The notes beneath the pieces are model-generated. The model was not told where the DNA came from, searched no databases, and was given only the letters and a program-made list of their open reading frames with translations. A program made the position numbers and the translations under genes. A stretch of 64,000 nt of DNA from Cryptomeria japonica (Eukaryota; Streptophyta; Pinopsida; Cupressales; Cupressaceae): the NCBI RefSeq assembly GCF_030272615.1, contig NC_081410.1:221949415-222013414 (forward strand), written 5' to 3'. Positions 22,511 to 34,844 of this stretch are shown piece after piece; the first letter of the stretch is position 1, and every line of letters starts with the position of its first letter.

Positions 22511-24296
22511 ATGTCTCCTAATTTGAGAATACAAAAGTTTCAAAATCATCTATTTCAAGATGGAGACAACCTTATTAATTTTCATGAAGAAGAACACATT
22601 AGTGTTACAACCAGTGAAACACGCGATGAAGATATAACTCAATCTACCATTGATGAAGCATTTCATGACCATAGATTTACTAAACTCCTTAAAGAGGTGG
22701 TTAAACATGATCCACAAGCATACTTCAAAGCCCTTGCTGACGAGGGAATCAAATTGTCACCTAATTTTGTCATATCATTGCTCATAGTTAAGGGAAAATT
22801 GAGAGTTATTAAATCTAAACCTGCGAGGACAAACAATGAGGAGAGGATAAAAGATTACAGACCTTTCTACTAGCAACCAAGATAAGAGAGATGTACAAAA
22901 ATTTCAGAACATGCACCTACCAATGATCCCATTTTGAGGGAATTGAGAGAATTGAGACAATAAATAGACACTCTCAAGAATAAGAAGGCATCATCACACA
23001 ATTTTTCTATTGAGGACATATGTCCCTAATCTTTTGATCTGAGTATTCCAATGCCACCTTTTCCTAGTCATTGGGAAATACCAAAATTGGATAAGTACAA
23101 AGGAAAAGGGGACCCCAAAGATCACTTGAGAGGGTTTTGTGTTGCTACCTTAGAATTTTTAGTAGATGAAACATACCTCATGAGACTCTTTTCTTGTAGT
23201 CTTGGAGGAAGTGCCATGGAATGGTTCTCCCGATTACCTCTGACTATCAAATCTTTTCAAGATTTGGCTGATAAGTTTGTCTCACACTATTCTTACAACT
23301 ACGAACATGAGGTGACCATGATAGACCTCTTCAACACAAAACAAAAACAAGGAGATTCCTTCATATCATTTCTTCAAAGATGGAGACATTTGACAAAAAG
23401 AGCACCTTATGACATTCCTAATAAGCAACTTGTTGACCTCTTTTGTCATAATTTAAACAAGGAAATTGGAAGAGAACTTCGCCTCAAGTGTTTGGACATC
23501 TTTGATGAGGTCATAGATATGGGATTCCACATTGAACAAACCTTTATTAATGATGGTACTATAAAGATCACAAAGGATCGAGTTCAAACCATAAAACACC
23601 CTTTTGGGCTAAGAATAAGAATATGGTTAATGACGGAGTTGTTGACGTGAAAAATCTTAAAACATCATTACATGTTTACAACCTTAAGGGTTCATCCTCA
23701 GACAAAGGAAAAGAGAAAAAAGAAGCTTCCCTAAACAAAATTTTACACCATTGGGACAACCGCTCAAATTAGGATTGAAAGAACTCCTTGAAAACAATCT
23801 TATAACATTGCCAGAGATAAGGGAATACAATCCTCAAGTTAAACCCCCATGGTGGAATGATGATCACTTTTTTGACTACCATAGACACAAGGGTCATGAG
23901 AATAACAATTTTAATAAACTCTGACATGTCATACAAGACCTTATTGATGAGGGAAAGATATCGGTTGATGGAAATAATCCTTCCAGTAACTCCGATTGTG
24001 AGGCATTAAAAAATCCTTTCCCTAAGCATGACAAGGATAAAGGGAAGGCCCCAAAATCTGGTGATGGTGTGAATTATACCAATTCTAAATATGACTATAT
24101 CATAAACAACATCAGTGAGGCCGATAATCATGTGAGCACTTTTATCATAAAGGGCAAAGAAATTGATTGCAATGTTACCACCCCCAGATGTACAATTATT
24201 CTTAAGGGCTCTAATTCTAAACCTACTACACCGTCTTCACAATACAACCTTATAGAGAATTTAGAGAAGACACCCGCACATATTTATATAATTTAG
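22511..24296 (+). pseudogene. Tat-type gag pseudogene
   Basis: Gag forms the capsid. The frame starts at ATG 22511 and holds one phase to 23650 with stops at 22871 and several more up to 23030. The capsid block is clear: FPSHWEIPKLDKYKGKGD, LGGSAMEWFSRLPL, DLFNTKQKQGDSFISFLQRW. After a stop at 23648 the frame shifts. In another phase PWWNDDHFFDYHRHKGHENN marks the degenerate zinc knuckle with its cysteines lost, then VIQDLIDEGKISVDG. Coding similarity fades at about 24296. Relatives carry Cys-X2-type spacing here, so nucleic acid binding was probably lost. Confidence 0.75.
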
Positions 24297-24479
24297 TTGC
24301 TATGCTTATCCCCTTAGCATTAAGATATCCTTGATAAAGCACTCACTACCACTACCGTGCCTACAAACCTACATGTAGATTAATTTCAAGCTATGGTGGG
24401 ACATATCACCTCCCCTCATACCCTCACTTTTACCAAGAATAATGACTTGTCCATGCAACAACCCCTTAATGCACCTTTA

Positions 24480-26650
24480 CACATTGAAGTCTTTGTCCAT
24501 AGAGTTAAGATCAAGTGATTTTTGATAGACAAAGGAGAAAGTCTAAATATTTGTACTCTGAAATTGATTAGAGAGATTGGGTCTAATGAAAATGCAGTTG
24601 ATCCAAAGAAAAAGATTGCAATAAAGGCATATGATGAAGAGGAACGCTCATCTCAGGGATTAGTTACCTTGCCTATTAAAGTGGAACCTTTGGTGAAGGA
24701 TGTGGTTTTCCAAGTCCTTGATCTCCCCTAGACCTATAACATTCTCCTTGGAAGGCCTTGGATCCATGCAATGCAAGGTGTACCTTCTACCTACCATCAA
24801 TGTATCAAATTTCTGCACAATGGCATCAAAGTAACTATACCAGGAGATCCAAACCCTTTTATGTATTACAACAATTTGAGTTCTAAGACTGAATCTATCA
24901 TTCCTAGCAACCGTGAAGCACGTTCTTCCCAAGCATACATTGATCCTGAATCCTTAAAAGTGTCCATTTCCAAATCCAATGAAGCTGAGATTACAATAAA
25001 AGTAAAAGACCATGGAGTAGGCGAATATTCTATGAGTTGTGCTCTCTGCATTGGAAAGCTACCTTTGACCCCTCACACTTATGGAAACCCACAAATGACT
25101 AAAACCACATCAGAAACCACTACTATAGTTTGTAAATCTACTATTTTAAAAAAAGGGGAGCTTTGTATGATTAAATGGAAGAAGAGGACCTCTTGAGATG
25201 GTTATACAAAGATGAAGATACAAATAAAGAACAAATTGTAGAACCTAAAGTTAAAATACCAGTTGAGCAATATGGAAAGGGATTGCAATTAATTAAAAGA
25301 TATGGCTATGCTGATCAAATTACTCTTGGTTTACACAAACAAGGTATACTTGAACCGATAAAAACTGATGATGGATGTAAGGTTCCTCATCTAGGGTATG
25401 ATACGTAGAAATATAAGACCTTGAGTACTAAGGGTAACTCGAGTGAGGTAGGGGATTCTTCTAATGCAACACAGACTGACAAGTAAGGTACCATTGATGA
25501 CTAATGATTTCATTGATATATATGACTGCGATTCTATTTGTACCCTTGATCCTATTCATAAACTTGAACCTAATCATGATCCTTTACCTCTTATTCACAT
25601 ACAACTTTTTTTGGGGGACCACGAGGGACAACCCCAGTTAGATATTTTTCAAAATGATGATGCAATCATAAACTTTATTGGAGAATGAAGTGATTTACCC
25701 CTTGGAAATCATAGGGATGGATTCACCATAGAACTCAACAATATGGCTTACTTTGGAGAAGGTTCCAAGCCTTTCAATCACAAATTATGGAAAATATCAA
25801 TAGGTGTTCTAGTGAAAACCTCCTTGTGGTTCTATTAGAAACCAAAAAAGTAAAAATAAAGGATGTATCTGAAGGTAAAAACCTCTCTGAGGCGCCTACG
25901 GATAGAAGGCTTGACACACATCCCCTAGAATTATACCATGAGAAGTCATCTATGTTAGTGGAAAATATGGTAATGACAAACTTGGGCACAGAAGAGCAAC
26001 CAAAGATTATACATCTAGTAGAATCATTGACCCCTAAAGAGAGAATAGAGCATATCTAGTTTTACAAGGAAAAATAGGTTAATTTTGCATGGTCGTATGC
26101 AGACATGCTTGGACTTGACCCTGATTTAATTATGCATCACTTGTCTTTACCACCAGGGGCAAAACCTATCAAACAAAAATTGAGAAAAATACACCCTTGT
26201 GTTGCACTATTAGTAAAGGCATAATTACAAAAGCTACTAGATGCTAGATTTATAAGACCTGTTGACTATGCTGAATGGATTTCAAACTTGGTACCAGTTT
26301 CAAAACCTGATGGGATTGTCCATGTTTGCACAGATTTCAGAGATTTAAATAAAACTTATCCTAAAGATGACTTCTCACTTTTAGATATTGACATGATAAT
26401 GGATTCCACAATAGGACACAAGATGTTATCCCTCATGGATAGGCTCTTGGGATATAATCAGATCAAAATAGCATTCACTTGTCCTTGGGAAACATTTTAT
26501 TGGAATGTCATGCCCTTTGGATTGAAGAATGTCAGAGATACTTATCAATGTGCAATGACCACTATCTTTCATGACATGATGCATATATATCAGAAGATTA
26601 TATAGATAACTTGCTTGGAAAATCTTACACCAGGAAGGGACATTTAGAAA
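24480..26650 (+). pseudogene. Tat-type protease and RT pseudogene
   Basis: Aspartic protease is marked by FLIDKGESLNICTL (catalytic DSG/DTG reads DKG) and [11 protein letters not shown] at about 24740. A variable linker follows to about 26090. RT starts with WAYADMLGLDP, then LPPGAKPIKQKLRK, VSKPDGIVHVCTDFRDLN and PFGLKNV. The catalytic box, found after a frameshift at about 26600, reads YIDN instead of Y-[IVL]-DD. Many stops and at least two frameshifts show it is inactive. Minus frames at 24660-25051 and 25774-25989 are shadows. Confidence 0.75.
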
Positions 26651-27400
26651 TCATAGATAAAATCTTTACAAGGTCGGAAAAAAATAAAGTTTGATTGAAT
26701 CCAAAGAAATACGTCTTTGGGGTAACCTCTGGGAAACTCCTTGGATACATTATATCTTCTAAGTGAATTGAAGCTGACCCTGAAAAAGTAAAATCCATAC
26801 TTGAGATGCCACCACCGAGGAATATTTGTTAGTTGAGATCTTTACAAGGGAAACTCCAATCTATCCACTGCTTTATAGCACATTTGGTAGATAAGTGTCA
26901 ATTATTTCAGCATCTACTACATAAAAAATGTTTCATTCAGATGGGATGACAAATGTGAACAAGATTTTCAACAAATCAAAAAATACCTAATGTCACCACC
27001 AGTGGTAGTACCTCCCACAGATGATAGGCCTCTACTACTATATATATCCACAACTGCCATGATACTAGGGGCACTTTCGGCTCAACATGAATTTGAAGGA
27101 AAAGAATGTGCAATATATTACATCAATCGTACCCTAGTGGGATATGAGCTTAATTATAGTCCTATTGAGAGAGTGTGTCTTGTTGCAGTTTTTGCCTCAT
27201 ATAAAATATGACATTATATGCTTATACACCAAACAAAGCTCATTGTAAAAATTGATCCACTTAAATATCTTTTGAGTAAAGCAGCTCTTACAAGATGAAT
27301 GGCTAAATGGGTCATGATTCTTAGTGAGTTTGACATTGAGTATATAGAAAGAAAATCAATAAAAGGACAAGCTATAGCCGATCAACTCACTGATGCTCCT
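26650..27400 (+). pseudogene. RT thumb and gypsy-type RNase H remnant
   Basis: Frame-shifted pieces read NPKKYVFGVTSGKLLGY and EADPEKVKSILEMPPPR (RT connection). The gypsy RNase H then appears from 26990 as PLLLYISTTAMILGA, ECAIYYINRTL and YELNYSPIERVCLV. The first catalytic aspartate is replaced (LYIS where LY-[IV]-A/S follows in relatives). The block ends with EFDIEYIERKSIKGQAIAD at about 27380, the usual linker to the second RNase H in Tat elements. Confidence 0.7.
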
Positions 27401-27866
27401 ATCACAGATGATCATCCACTTATTACAGAGTTACCTAATGAGTCAATCTTCAACACAACATCTTCAAACCTCTGGACTTTATATTTTGATGGTTCCTTGA
27501 CACATGGTGGCTCTAGTGCTAGCATTCTCTTCGTCACACCGCAAGGGGATTGCATACCGAAGGCTAATAAAATCTAATTTCCTTGTACCAACAATATTAT
27601 AGAATATGAAGCATTACTTTTCTTGACTCCATATAGTTGTACAATGAAAAATCTTAGATTTGCATGTTCTTTTTGATTCCCAGTTAGTTATTAGACAGGT
27701 TAATGATGATTATAAGACAAAAGATAAAAATATTATGCCATACAAGAGAATGGTGGACAATTTCAAGGCTTACTTTACCACAATCACATTTGATAAAATT
27801 CCTCAGGACAACAACGGAGCAGTATGCAATGGCTACAATCGCCTCCCTTGTAATAATGCCAAGTAA
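27400..27866 (+). pseudogene. Second (archaeal-type) RNase H of the Tat element
   Basis: LWTLYFDGSLTHGGSSASI at about 27472 keeps the first catalytic aspartate motif YFDGS. CTNNIIEYEALL follows with the expected glutamate, then in another frame FDSQLVIRQVND. These are the standard blocks of an archaeal/plant-type RNase H that Tat-lineage gypsy elements carry in addition to their own. Broken by a stop at about 27576 and a frameshift. Confidence 0.75.
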
Positions 27867-28039
27867 TGCCAAATATTGGGAGTTCTTGGTTGAACTGCTC
27901 TTAGAGCCTGCCTACAATGTACCACAATTTGAAATGATATGTCTCATACTTGGTCCTAATTCCTAGTGGTATGGAGATATTTATGCCTATTTACATGATA
28001 ATATCTTACCTTTTGATCTATCCAATAAAGCTCAAAAAA

Positions 28040-28242
28040 AATTTATTCGTTGAGCCTCCTGTTATGCCATTTTAGCTGATACACTATATTGTCGGGGTCT
28101 TGATGGTACCTTACATAGATATCTTGAGTGTGAGGAAGCCAACACTACCTTGTGATAGGTGCACGAAGGTATATGTGGGGCACATTTGAGCGGTCCCACC
28201 CTAGCTAATAAACTCTTGTGTACTAGTTATTAATGGCCTACT
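28040..28242 (+). pseudogene. Tat-type integrase, N-terminal zinc part (split)
   Basis: Reads CYAILADTLYCRGLDG, LHRYLECEEANTTL and HEGICGAHLSGPTLANKLL, then YYWPT-like sequence, ending at the codons for Pro-Thr (CCTACT). These are the pre-integrase and HHCC finger blocks. The continuation (MEKDTCQFVNKC) is found at 33845, so the domain was cut by the insertion between. Confidence 0.75.
28238..28242. repeat. Possible target-site duplication CTACT (left of ORF X insertion)
   Basis: CTACT ends the left integrase fragment and is repeated at 33840-33844 just before the integrase continues. Removing one copy plus the insert restores the reading of the family. The insert starts TGTTATGC but its right end reads TCGTCAATG, so it does not end in CA as an LTR should. 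Confidence 0.6.
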
Positions 28243-28335
28243 TGTTATGCCTTGCATATCTATTTCCCCATTAGTCTCCTTGCATCGAAATTTGGGTCCC
28301 CTTTTTTATTTTTCTTTTTTCTTTTCTTTTCTTTT

Positions 28336-29030
28336 CCCTTTGCTTTCTTTTCAGTTTTTGACCTCGGAACTCCAGAGTCCCGGAGTCTCAAGGTCCCTTT
28401 GCTTTCCTTTCAGTTTTTGACCTTGGAACTCCGGAGTCCCAGAGTCTCGAGGTGGAGCTTCCTTTTTAAGCCCAAAACACCGGACCCCTGGAATTTCAGG
28501 GTGGGGTGTTCCTTTCCTCGTGTCAAGCTCAGAACCTCGGGACCTTGAAGTCCTGAGGTCGTGTTCAAAGCATTCGTATGGATGGGCTTGGGATGAGCTA
28601 TAAATAGGGATGAAGGAATTTTAAAGTTTTTTTGTGCATTCAAAGCTCCTCTTCCCTAGCTCCAACCCACAAACCACGGACTCCTGAGCTTTCCATGGCA
28701 ATTTCGGGCATTTTGGTTCACCAGGTTGGTGATTTTCCGTGCTCATTTTTGGTGTTTATAGATTAGTTTACTTTTTCTCCTCATTTTGTTTTGGTTGTTG
28801 TTTGTTTTCTTTTTTTTATTTGCATGCCCTAGTTTTAAGCCCAAAACCCCGAATCCCCAAAGTTCCGAGTAGCTGGTTTGACCTAAGCCCAGAACCCCAG
28901 ACCCCTGGAGTTCCGGGCGGCTTCAGTTCAACCTAAGCCCAGAACCCCAGACCCCCAGAGTTACGGGCGGCTTCAATTCAGCCTAAGCCCAAAACCCTAG
29001 ATCCTCAGAGTTCCGAGATTCCTTTTGCAC
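28336..29030 (+). repeat. Duplicated GC-rich leader blocks upstream of ORF X
   Basis: Two copies of a ~59 bp block start at about 28341 and 28400 (TGCTTTC...TTTTTGACC...GGAACTCC). Three more related ~60 bp blocks lie at about 28880-29030 with CCTAAGCCCAGAACCCC and GAGTTCCGGG. The motifs GGAACTCC, GGAGTCCC and GAGTTCCGGG are partly self-complementary, so RNA hairpins are possible. The nearby frames 28252-28548 and 28410-28643 are most likely chance. Confidence 0.6.
28599..28607 (+). promoter_or_regulatory. TATA box upstream of ORF X
   Basis: GAGCTATAAATAGGG is a textbook plant TATA context. It lies about 570 bases before the ORF X start codon at 29173 and before the AT-rich stretch that could hold the transcription start. 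Confidence 0.5.
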
Positions 29031-29172
29031 CCTAGAACCCCAAATTTTTTAGCCTTCTTTACTTGTGCCTAGCCCAAGACCTCGGGACCCTGAAGTCCTG
29101 AAGTAAATCAAATTTTATGCTTATTATCAAAGACTGAGGATTTGTGTTCTGCTTGCAGGTTTGAGTGGTTAG

Positions 29173-32100
29173 ATGGACTCATCCTCGAGAAAAAGAGGCA
29201 AATAAATTGATAGACTCCCAGCCACCATGAAATATCATTATCAAGGATAGGTCTATGTTTCAAAGCTAGAGGATCAAGTCAAATGGGTCACGGATACTGA
29301 AATCGACCATATAGAAATTGAGGATATCAAGGCTCAATTGGAAAAACCTAGTCTGGAGGCCCTTCATAGGAGAATCAAGAGATCCAGCCTAATTGAAGCT
29401 ACTATCTTCTCACAATTATTACAGGCACCAGAGTTCATAATGACCATTGCGCCATTTTATAACCCAAAAACTAGAAAGTACACAGATGCACAAGGAAAAA
29501 TAGTCATGGACTTATCTCCAGATATGCTTGGGTTTGTCTTTGGAATCCCAACCAGGGAGTAGGTATTTTTGTTAACCGAAGAAGAGGCCTTAAAGGCATG
29601 GAATGACAAAATATCAACCAGTAAGGGGCACATGAATACAAACTAGTTAGAAGAAGAAAGAAAGACACGACTCAAGGCAATGAAGATCCTGAGGGCAGAT
29701 TTCAAAGAGCCTCAAAGAGACTTGATCATTATGCTCAGCAGGGCCTTTGGCAAGCATTTTCATCCCTGGATGTTCCAATTCATGAGTACTATTTTAATAG
29801 GAAAATAATACTTTGATTGGTCGTAGATCCTCTCTGACAATATCTGTAAGCAGATGAAAGAAGTTCAGCATACCCAAAAGTTCTTTTTCATGTCATATGT
29901 CATCTGGGTAGCTGCTAGAGCTGGAAAGTTTCCAGGGCTACAAGTAGAAGGTCAATTGGGAGAGGAGGAAGGATAGAAGAAGAAATGGGAGTATTATGCT
30001 CAACTCACTCTAGCCAATGCAAAGACTCATTTTAAAAGAGTTAATGATGCCTTCATTTTCCTAATAATAATCAAATTGATAGGAGATATAGGATATCGGA
30101 TTAGCCTAGAGGCCATGGCTATCATCTAAGAGTGGGAATGTTGGTTTATCCAAAACCCACGCTCTACTTACATCAGGGTTAGTGGATTCATAGGAAATCC
30201 AATAGTGATGCCCTGATACTGCAATGATAGGATAATTTTGCTAGAGTATGTGAGGTAGCTTGTGGGCCTCCAGTCACTGTTGTCATCAAAACAAAAAGCA
30301 GGTATCAATTTCTCAGTATCTATTGGATACTTTGCATGTTCCAAAATACAAGTAGCAAAGTTAGCAGAACAAGAGCTTCAAGATTTGAACTTGAAGGAAT
30401 ATGATCATGCTAGGGAGTTTTATGATCCCTACAAGAAACTTAAACAAGCTATGCCTAAGGCATATGAGGGGCACAGGCCCAACTTGGAGGACTTTTGGGC
30501 AAACCTGCAAGATAGTTTCAAGGTTAGGGAGAAGAGCTATAACAGGTTATCTGTGCCATAGGTAAGAGATTTTGGAATTGAGACTAACCTCCCTAAAGAC
30601 CTTAGAGATGATGGGGACTTACTTGATCCAACTTATAGGGAATCAGGGATAGATTAAAGGCCCCTCTCCCCAATAAAATGGTCTGCAAGTAAAGATACAA
30701 ATATGGAAAAGGTCTCCCAAGTAGTCATCAATAGGACCAAGCAATGGTTACACCAGAGGGTAAGGCCCAATGTCTCAAAGGATAAACAGAAGGAATTCAC
30801 TTCAGGGGTACCTCAATCAAGGGGCCATAAGGAGTACACTCGGAAGATAAGGTCAGCTTCAAGGCAAAATATGTCCACCGATCTAGGTGAAGAAGACAAA
30901 ACTCAAGAAAGTACTAAGGAATTACTCAAAAAACTCTAAGAAAAGATGAGGGAGTCTGAATTATTAAAGAAGGCAGTAGACCTAGGAGTGACCGATGGAT
31001 TGGGCGTGGTACCACTTGCCAAAGTTCTCCCACCAAGGACGGCTATAGAGAACACTGAAGGAGAGGGCACCCAAGCACAAGAAGAAAATATAGAAATTAC
31101 TGGGGAGATACCCACTCAACCACCTTCAATAGATGCCACACACGCTTCAGGCACCAGTGCCCCTGTACCACCACTAGTCAATATACTCGCAGGGTAGCCT
31201 GGAGTGCAAGGCTTTAGGTCTACCATTGAAGGAATAAAAGTTAGAAACATCAAGTTTGATTCAGATCAGGAGGAAGAAGATCTTGAGCAACAATAGTTGC
31301 TGGAAGGTGAGTAGGAAGGGGATGAGGCAGAAGACATATTGAATGAAAGACTGATTCTAACCCCTCAAGATCAAGAGGACCTTCTTAAGGATATAGCAGC
31401 CAGGCAAGGGGAAACAGAGGTAGGTGAGGAAGAAATGGCATTTAATGAGGAGGTTAGTGAAAAATTAGGAGAGTTACATAAGCAACAAGCTCTCCAAATT
31501 AATCTAGCCTACCAGATTACCTCACCTTAGGATCCTTGGCAGACAAAAATAGAAGTAAGAGATGAAGCAGAGGAGCAGGAAGAGGTCCATGTTATAGTTG
31601 CAGACATAGTATCACATCAAGGTGACAAATATGAAAATATACCACAATGGCTTGAGTTCACTTTTGAGAAGAAAAAGAGAAAAGTAGAGCTTCCCAAGGT
31701 CACTTTACAACAAGTAAACACTCAGGAGCCACCAAAGGTTAAGAAGCTAAAAACCATTCATCATTTATCAAAAATGGACTCCGATGAAGTGATTGCAGAT
31801 ATGGTAGTTCCACTCCAAGTTGAGGGACAAGCTTCTCCCAAGTATCAAATATCCCAGATAAATTTGGGTAGACAAACCAAGTGGGAGAGCTAGATACTTT
31901 GGAGCTAGCCACAAGTGTTGTTAGGGGGCATGTAGAAAAGGAGCATACTTCAAATATGGAGCTCAAAGCACAACTAGGGCAATACAAGAAACTCCTAATT
32001 GAAATGAGCAAACCTCTAGACTCCTGTAGAGCTGATGACCTACCTTCAACCTCATCACTGCCAGAGGGAGAATTAAAGATACTAGTGGAGGTGAGGCAAG

Positions 32101-32790
32101 TGGCTGCTGCCACCAAATCTTGGACCCAAGTGAATGCAGCTAAGATTAGATTGTTCTTGCAGAATATGGTGGAGATATATTGTAAGGCGATACAGGCAGG
32201 CAGAGCTTTAGCTTCCTGTTCCATGCAATGGGAACGAAAGTCAAACATTTTCAATAAACAAATCTGAGTTTTTAAAAAGATATTGCAGCTAGGGGAAGAG
32301 ACAGTGATAAAGGAAGACCTCTTAGGGGGTGATAGCTATAAAAACTTATAATCTTATGTATACATCTTGGAGCTGAAGATTGAAATGTTTCAGCAATATA
32401 CTAAGGATATGACTGAGAATCGGGACCCTCTCCTCAAGGAAATTTTGTAATATGATAATTTTGTAAAGAATATGCTAGGACCTTTTGGCCTCAAATTAGC
32501 TAATACAGGAATAATGGACCAGCAACAAGTTTTGAATCGATGGGATGCATATGAGGCACAACACCTAGGACCCGTGGCTTAGTTTGATGTCACCCTTATG
32601 GACAGGTACACATATCTGATTACTCAGTGTTAGGAGGTGGCAAACACAGTGAAGGAGTTAGAGGAGGGGAGAACGCACGTGAATGAAGTTTTGAAGAAGT
32701 ATAAATTTAGAGTTAAGCATGTAGTTGATCCTTCGGTTCAAGTAGTTGCATGTATAGTTGATAATTATAGAGATTTTATCAATAAATAAG
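29173..32790 (+). pseudogene. ORF X: unrecognised ~1200-codon frame (transposon-borne)
   Basis: Not a family I can name. From ATG 29173 one frame runs to about 31890 (broken by stops, for example 29560, 30559, 30938, 31195 and 31528). A shift then leads to 31881-32267 and on to about 32790. The N-terminal part has APFYNPKTRKYTD, LSPDMLGFVFGIPTRE and VIWVAARAGKFPGL. The middle has PNLEDFWANLQDSFKVR and LLDPTYRE. The C-terminal half is Glu/Lys/Gln-rich with probable coiled coils. It has no RT, integrase, protease, knuckle or transposase motif. The layout (a globular N-terminus with an [LI]-[ST]-P-x5-GIP-like turn, then a charged tail) is reminiscent of accessory proteins of plant transposons. 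The minus frame 31739-32254 is a shadow. Confidence 0.6.
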
Positions 32791-33839
32791 GGATAAGCAC
32801 ACAATTGCTAAAGATGGCAAAGCTTTTTTTATAAATCCTTAATCTTGTATTTTTAACTATGGCTCCTACTCGAGTTCCAATTTTGAGAGAAATTCTGCAT
32901 GATTATGAAAACATGGCTCACCTAGCAAGGTCTTCATAGTGCTCATGCAGTCCCCATTTTGTAGTTGTTAAGTGGAGTGTCAAGGAAGAAACTTGCAAGT
33001 TAACTACGACTCCTAGTTTCAGTTCTTAATTTAGGGTAGGGTTATTTCCTAGATAGTAGGGTAAAGAACTTCTATAAATTGAAAAGTTGGATTCATTTGT
33101 AGGGGTCCCAAATTGATGATTTGTGGCCTACTTAGAGATTTTAGAATATTTTGTAGATTGTTAAAAAGTTTGAGTTATTTTTGTTATACATTCATTGAGA
33201 TTAATATGAGAAGCAGCTTGTAGATTGCCTGATCTATGTTTATATTCTACCAAATTGTTCTGTGTAATCTGGTAACGTCTATTATTTGGAGTTAGCAACG
33301 TGGTTTAATCTTTTTGTCTATCACTTTATGAATCATATTGCGAACCTTAGTGGTGTATGAGAATTATTGTGATAGGCCATATTGTTGATGATTTTATTTC
33401 CATAAATTTGTGAAATTGATGATTTTGCAGGTTTTCTGGAGGTTTGTTGTTGAATGCTAACTTGGATAATATTTGATAATTGCTTGGATTGTAGGGAACT
33501 AATTGAGTAGTTCATTAAGTTGTTATTATATTAGTCTTTATTGTTATTTTCTTGTTTCCCTTTACGCTTCACATTTTATTTCCCAGAGAATCTTAAACCA
33601 TAAAAATACAAAAAGAAAGGAAGTGCAGTTATCCATAATCAACGAGATTTAGTTCCAACCAGCAGGCCCCTTTACAGGTATAACCATATCAACCATTGGG
33701 TTGCCCATCACCGTCGAGACCCGACTATAGAGACCTTGGAGTAGTGAGTTTCCAAACTTGTTACTTTTTCAGGAGAGGTGGTGAGTGTTCACACTGGCTA
33801 CCTGACTATTGGTGGGGGTGTCAAAAATAGTCGTCAATG
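32791..33839 (+). other. Non-coding tail of the ORF X insertion
   Basis: No gene is supported. CTTCTATAAATTG at about 33070 is a TATA-like site. Near 33700 GGGTTGCCCATCACCGTCGAGACC faintly resembles a leader or primer region of gypsy elements, but I could not match a tRNA. The minus frame at 33333-33515 is not credible. Confidence 0.4.
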
Positions 33840-34821
33840 CTACTATGGAGAAGGACACTTGTCAGTTTGTTAATAAATGCAAGCAATGCCAAATACATGG
33901 AGACTTGATACATGTGCTAGCACAGGAATTGCAACTGCTTATTACATCTTGGCTTTTTTATCAGTGGAGACTTGACCTTGTGGGCAAAATCCATCCACCC
34001 TCATCCAATGGGCATAAATTCATGATCACTATTACTGAATATTTCATAAAATGGATTGAAGTCTTTCCTCTTACCCATATCACTGAAAAACAAATCGCCA
34101 CATTTATTTAAATTATATCATATGTCAGTATGGTGTCCCCTATTCCATCATTACTGATAACTATCATCCCTTCAAGAACCAACATGTCCTTGAGCTTTAT
34201 GAGAAATTTCATATCCAGCATCGTTTCTCCACATCGTACTATCCTCAAGGTAAGGGTCAGGCTGAGGCCTCTAACAAAAACATCCTTGGAATCCTCAAAA
34301 ACATGATCAATGAAGCTAGTCATGATTGGCATATCTGATTGAACCCCACCTTTTGGGCTTACAACATGAGTGTTCGCACTCCCACAGGTGCCACTCCATA
34401 CTCCCTTGTTTATGGTACTAAATATATATTTCCCATTGAGGTTGAGATACCTTCCCTATGGGTCTCTTTGCGTAACTTGATAACTAATGAAGACTATAGA
34501 GTCTCTCGCTTGCATGACTTAGAATTGCTGGATGAAAGAAGACAAACTATTTTTTATCACCTTAGAGCATATCAGCAGTGCATGTGTAGAAGTTACAACC
34601 AAAGAGTCAGATCTCACACATTTGAGGTTGGTGATCTTGTCCTTAGAAAATCCAAAGAACCAGTAAGACAGAGAGAAAAGGGGCAAGTTTGAACCTAATT
34701 GTCTTGGTCCATATATTATTGCTGTTGTGTATGGATCAGGAGCATATTAGCTAGCAAATCCTGAGGGTGAACCACTTGAAGATCCCATCAATAGCATTCA
34801 CCTTTGCAAATTCTATGCTTG
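33840..34821 (+). pseudogene. Tat-type integrase, catalytic and C-terminal part
   Basis: Continues from 28242: MEKDTCQFVNKCKQCQIHG completes the CXXC of the zinc finger. The core shows WRLDLVGKI, TEYFIKWIEVFP, SIITDNYHPF and GQAEASNKN, so D,D,E candidates are present. The C-terminal part reads NMSVRTPTGATPYSLVYG, RSYNQRVRSHTFEVGDLVLRK. It ends near 34821 in LCKFYA then a stop. Frameshifts at about 34108 and 34690 and stops near 34337 break it. Confidence 0.8.
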
Positions 34822-34844
34822 AGTACTTTAGAAAATTTTCTTTA

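Larger units (their letters stand above)
28243..33839 (+). mobile_element. Insertion carrying ORF X inside the integrase
   Basis: About 5.6 kb of unrelated sequence flanked by CTACT. It holds a promoter-like TATA box at 28600, GC-rich duplicated leader blocks, a long decayed frame (ORF X, 29173-32790) and a non-coding tail from about 32791 with a second TATA-like site near 33074. I see no terminal LTR pair, no terminal inverted repeats and no RT or transposase. A second, truncated copy of ORF X at 57861-59662 shows it is repetitive. The class is uncertain. Confidence 0.6.

Noticed and set aside
28252-28936. 98- and 65-codon Pro/Ser-rich frames
   Set aside because: They lie in the duplicated GC-rich leader of ORF X, with no start context or homologous copy at a matching position.
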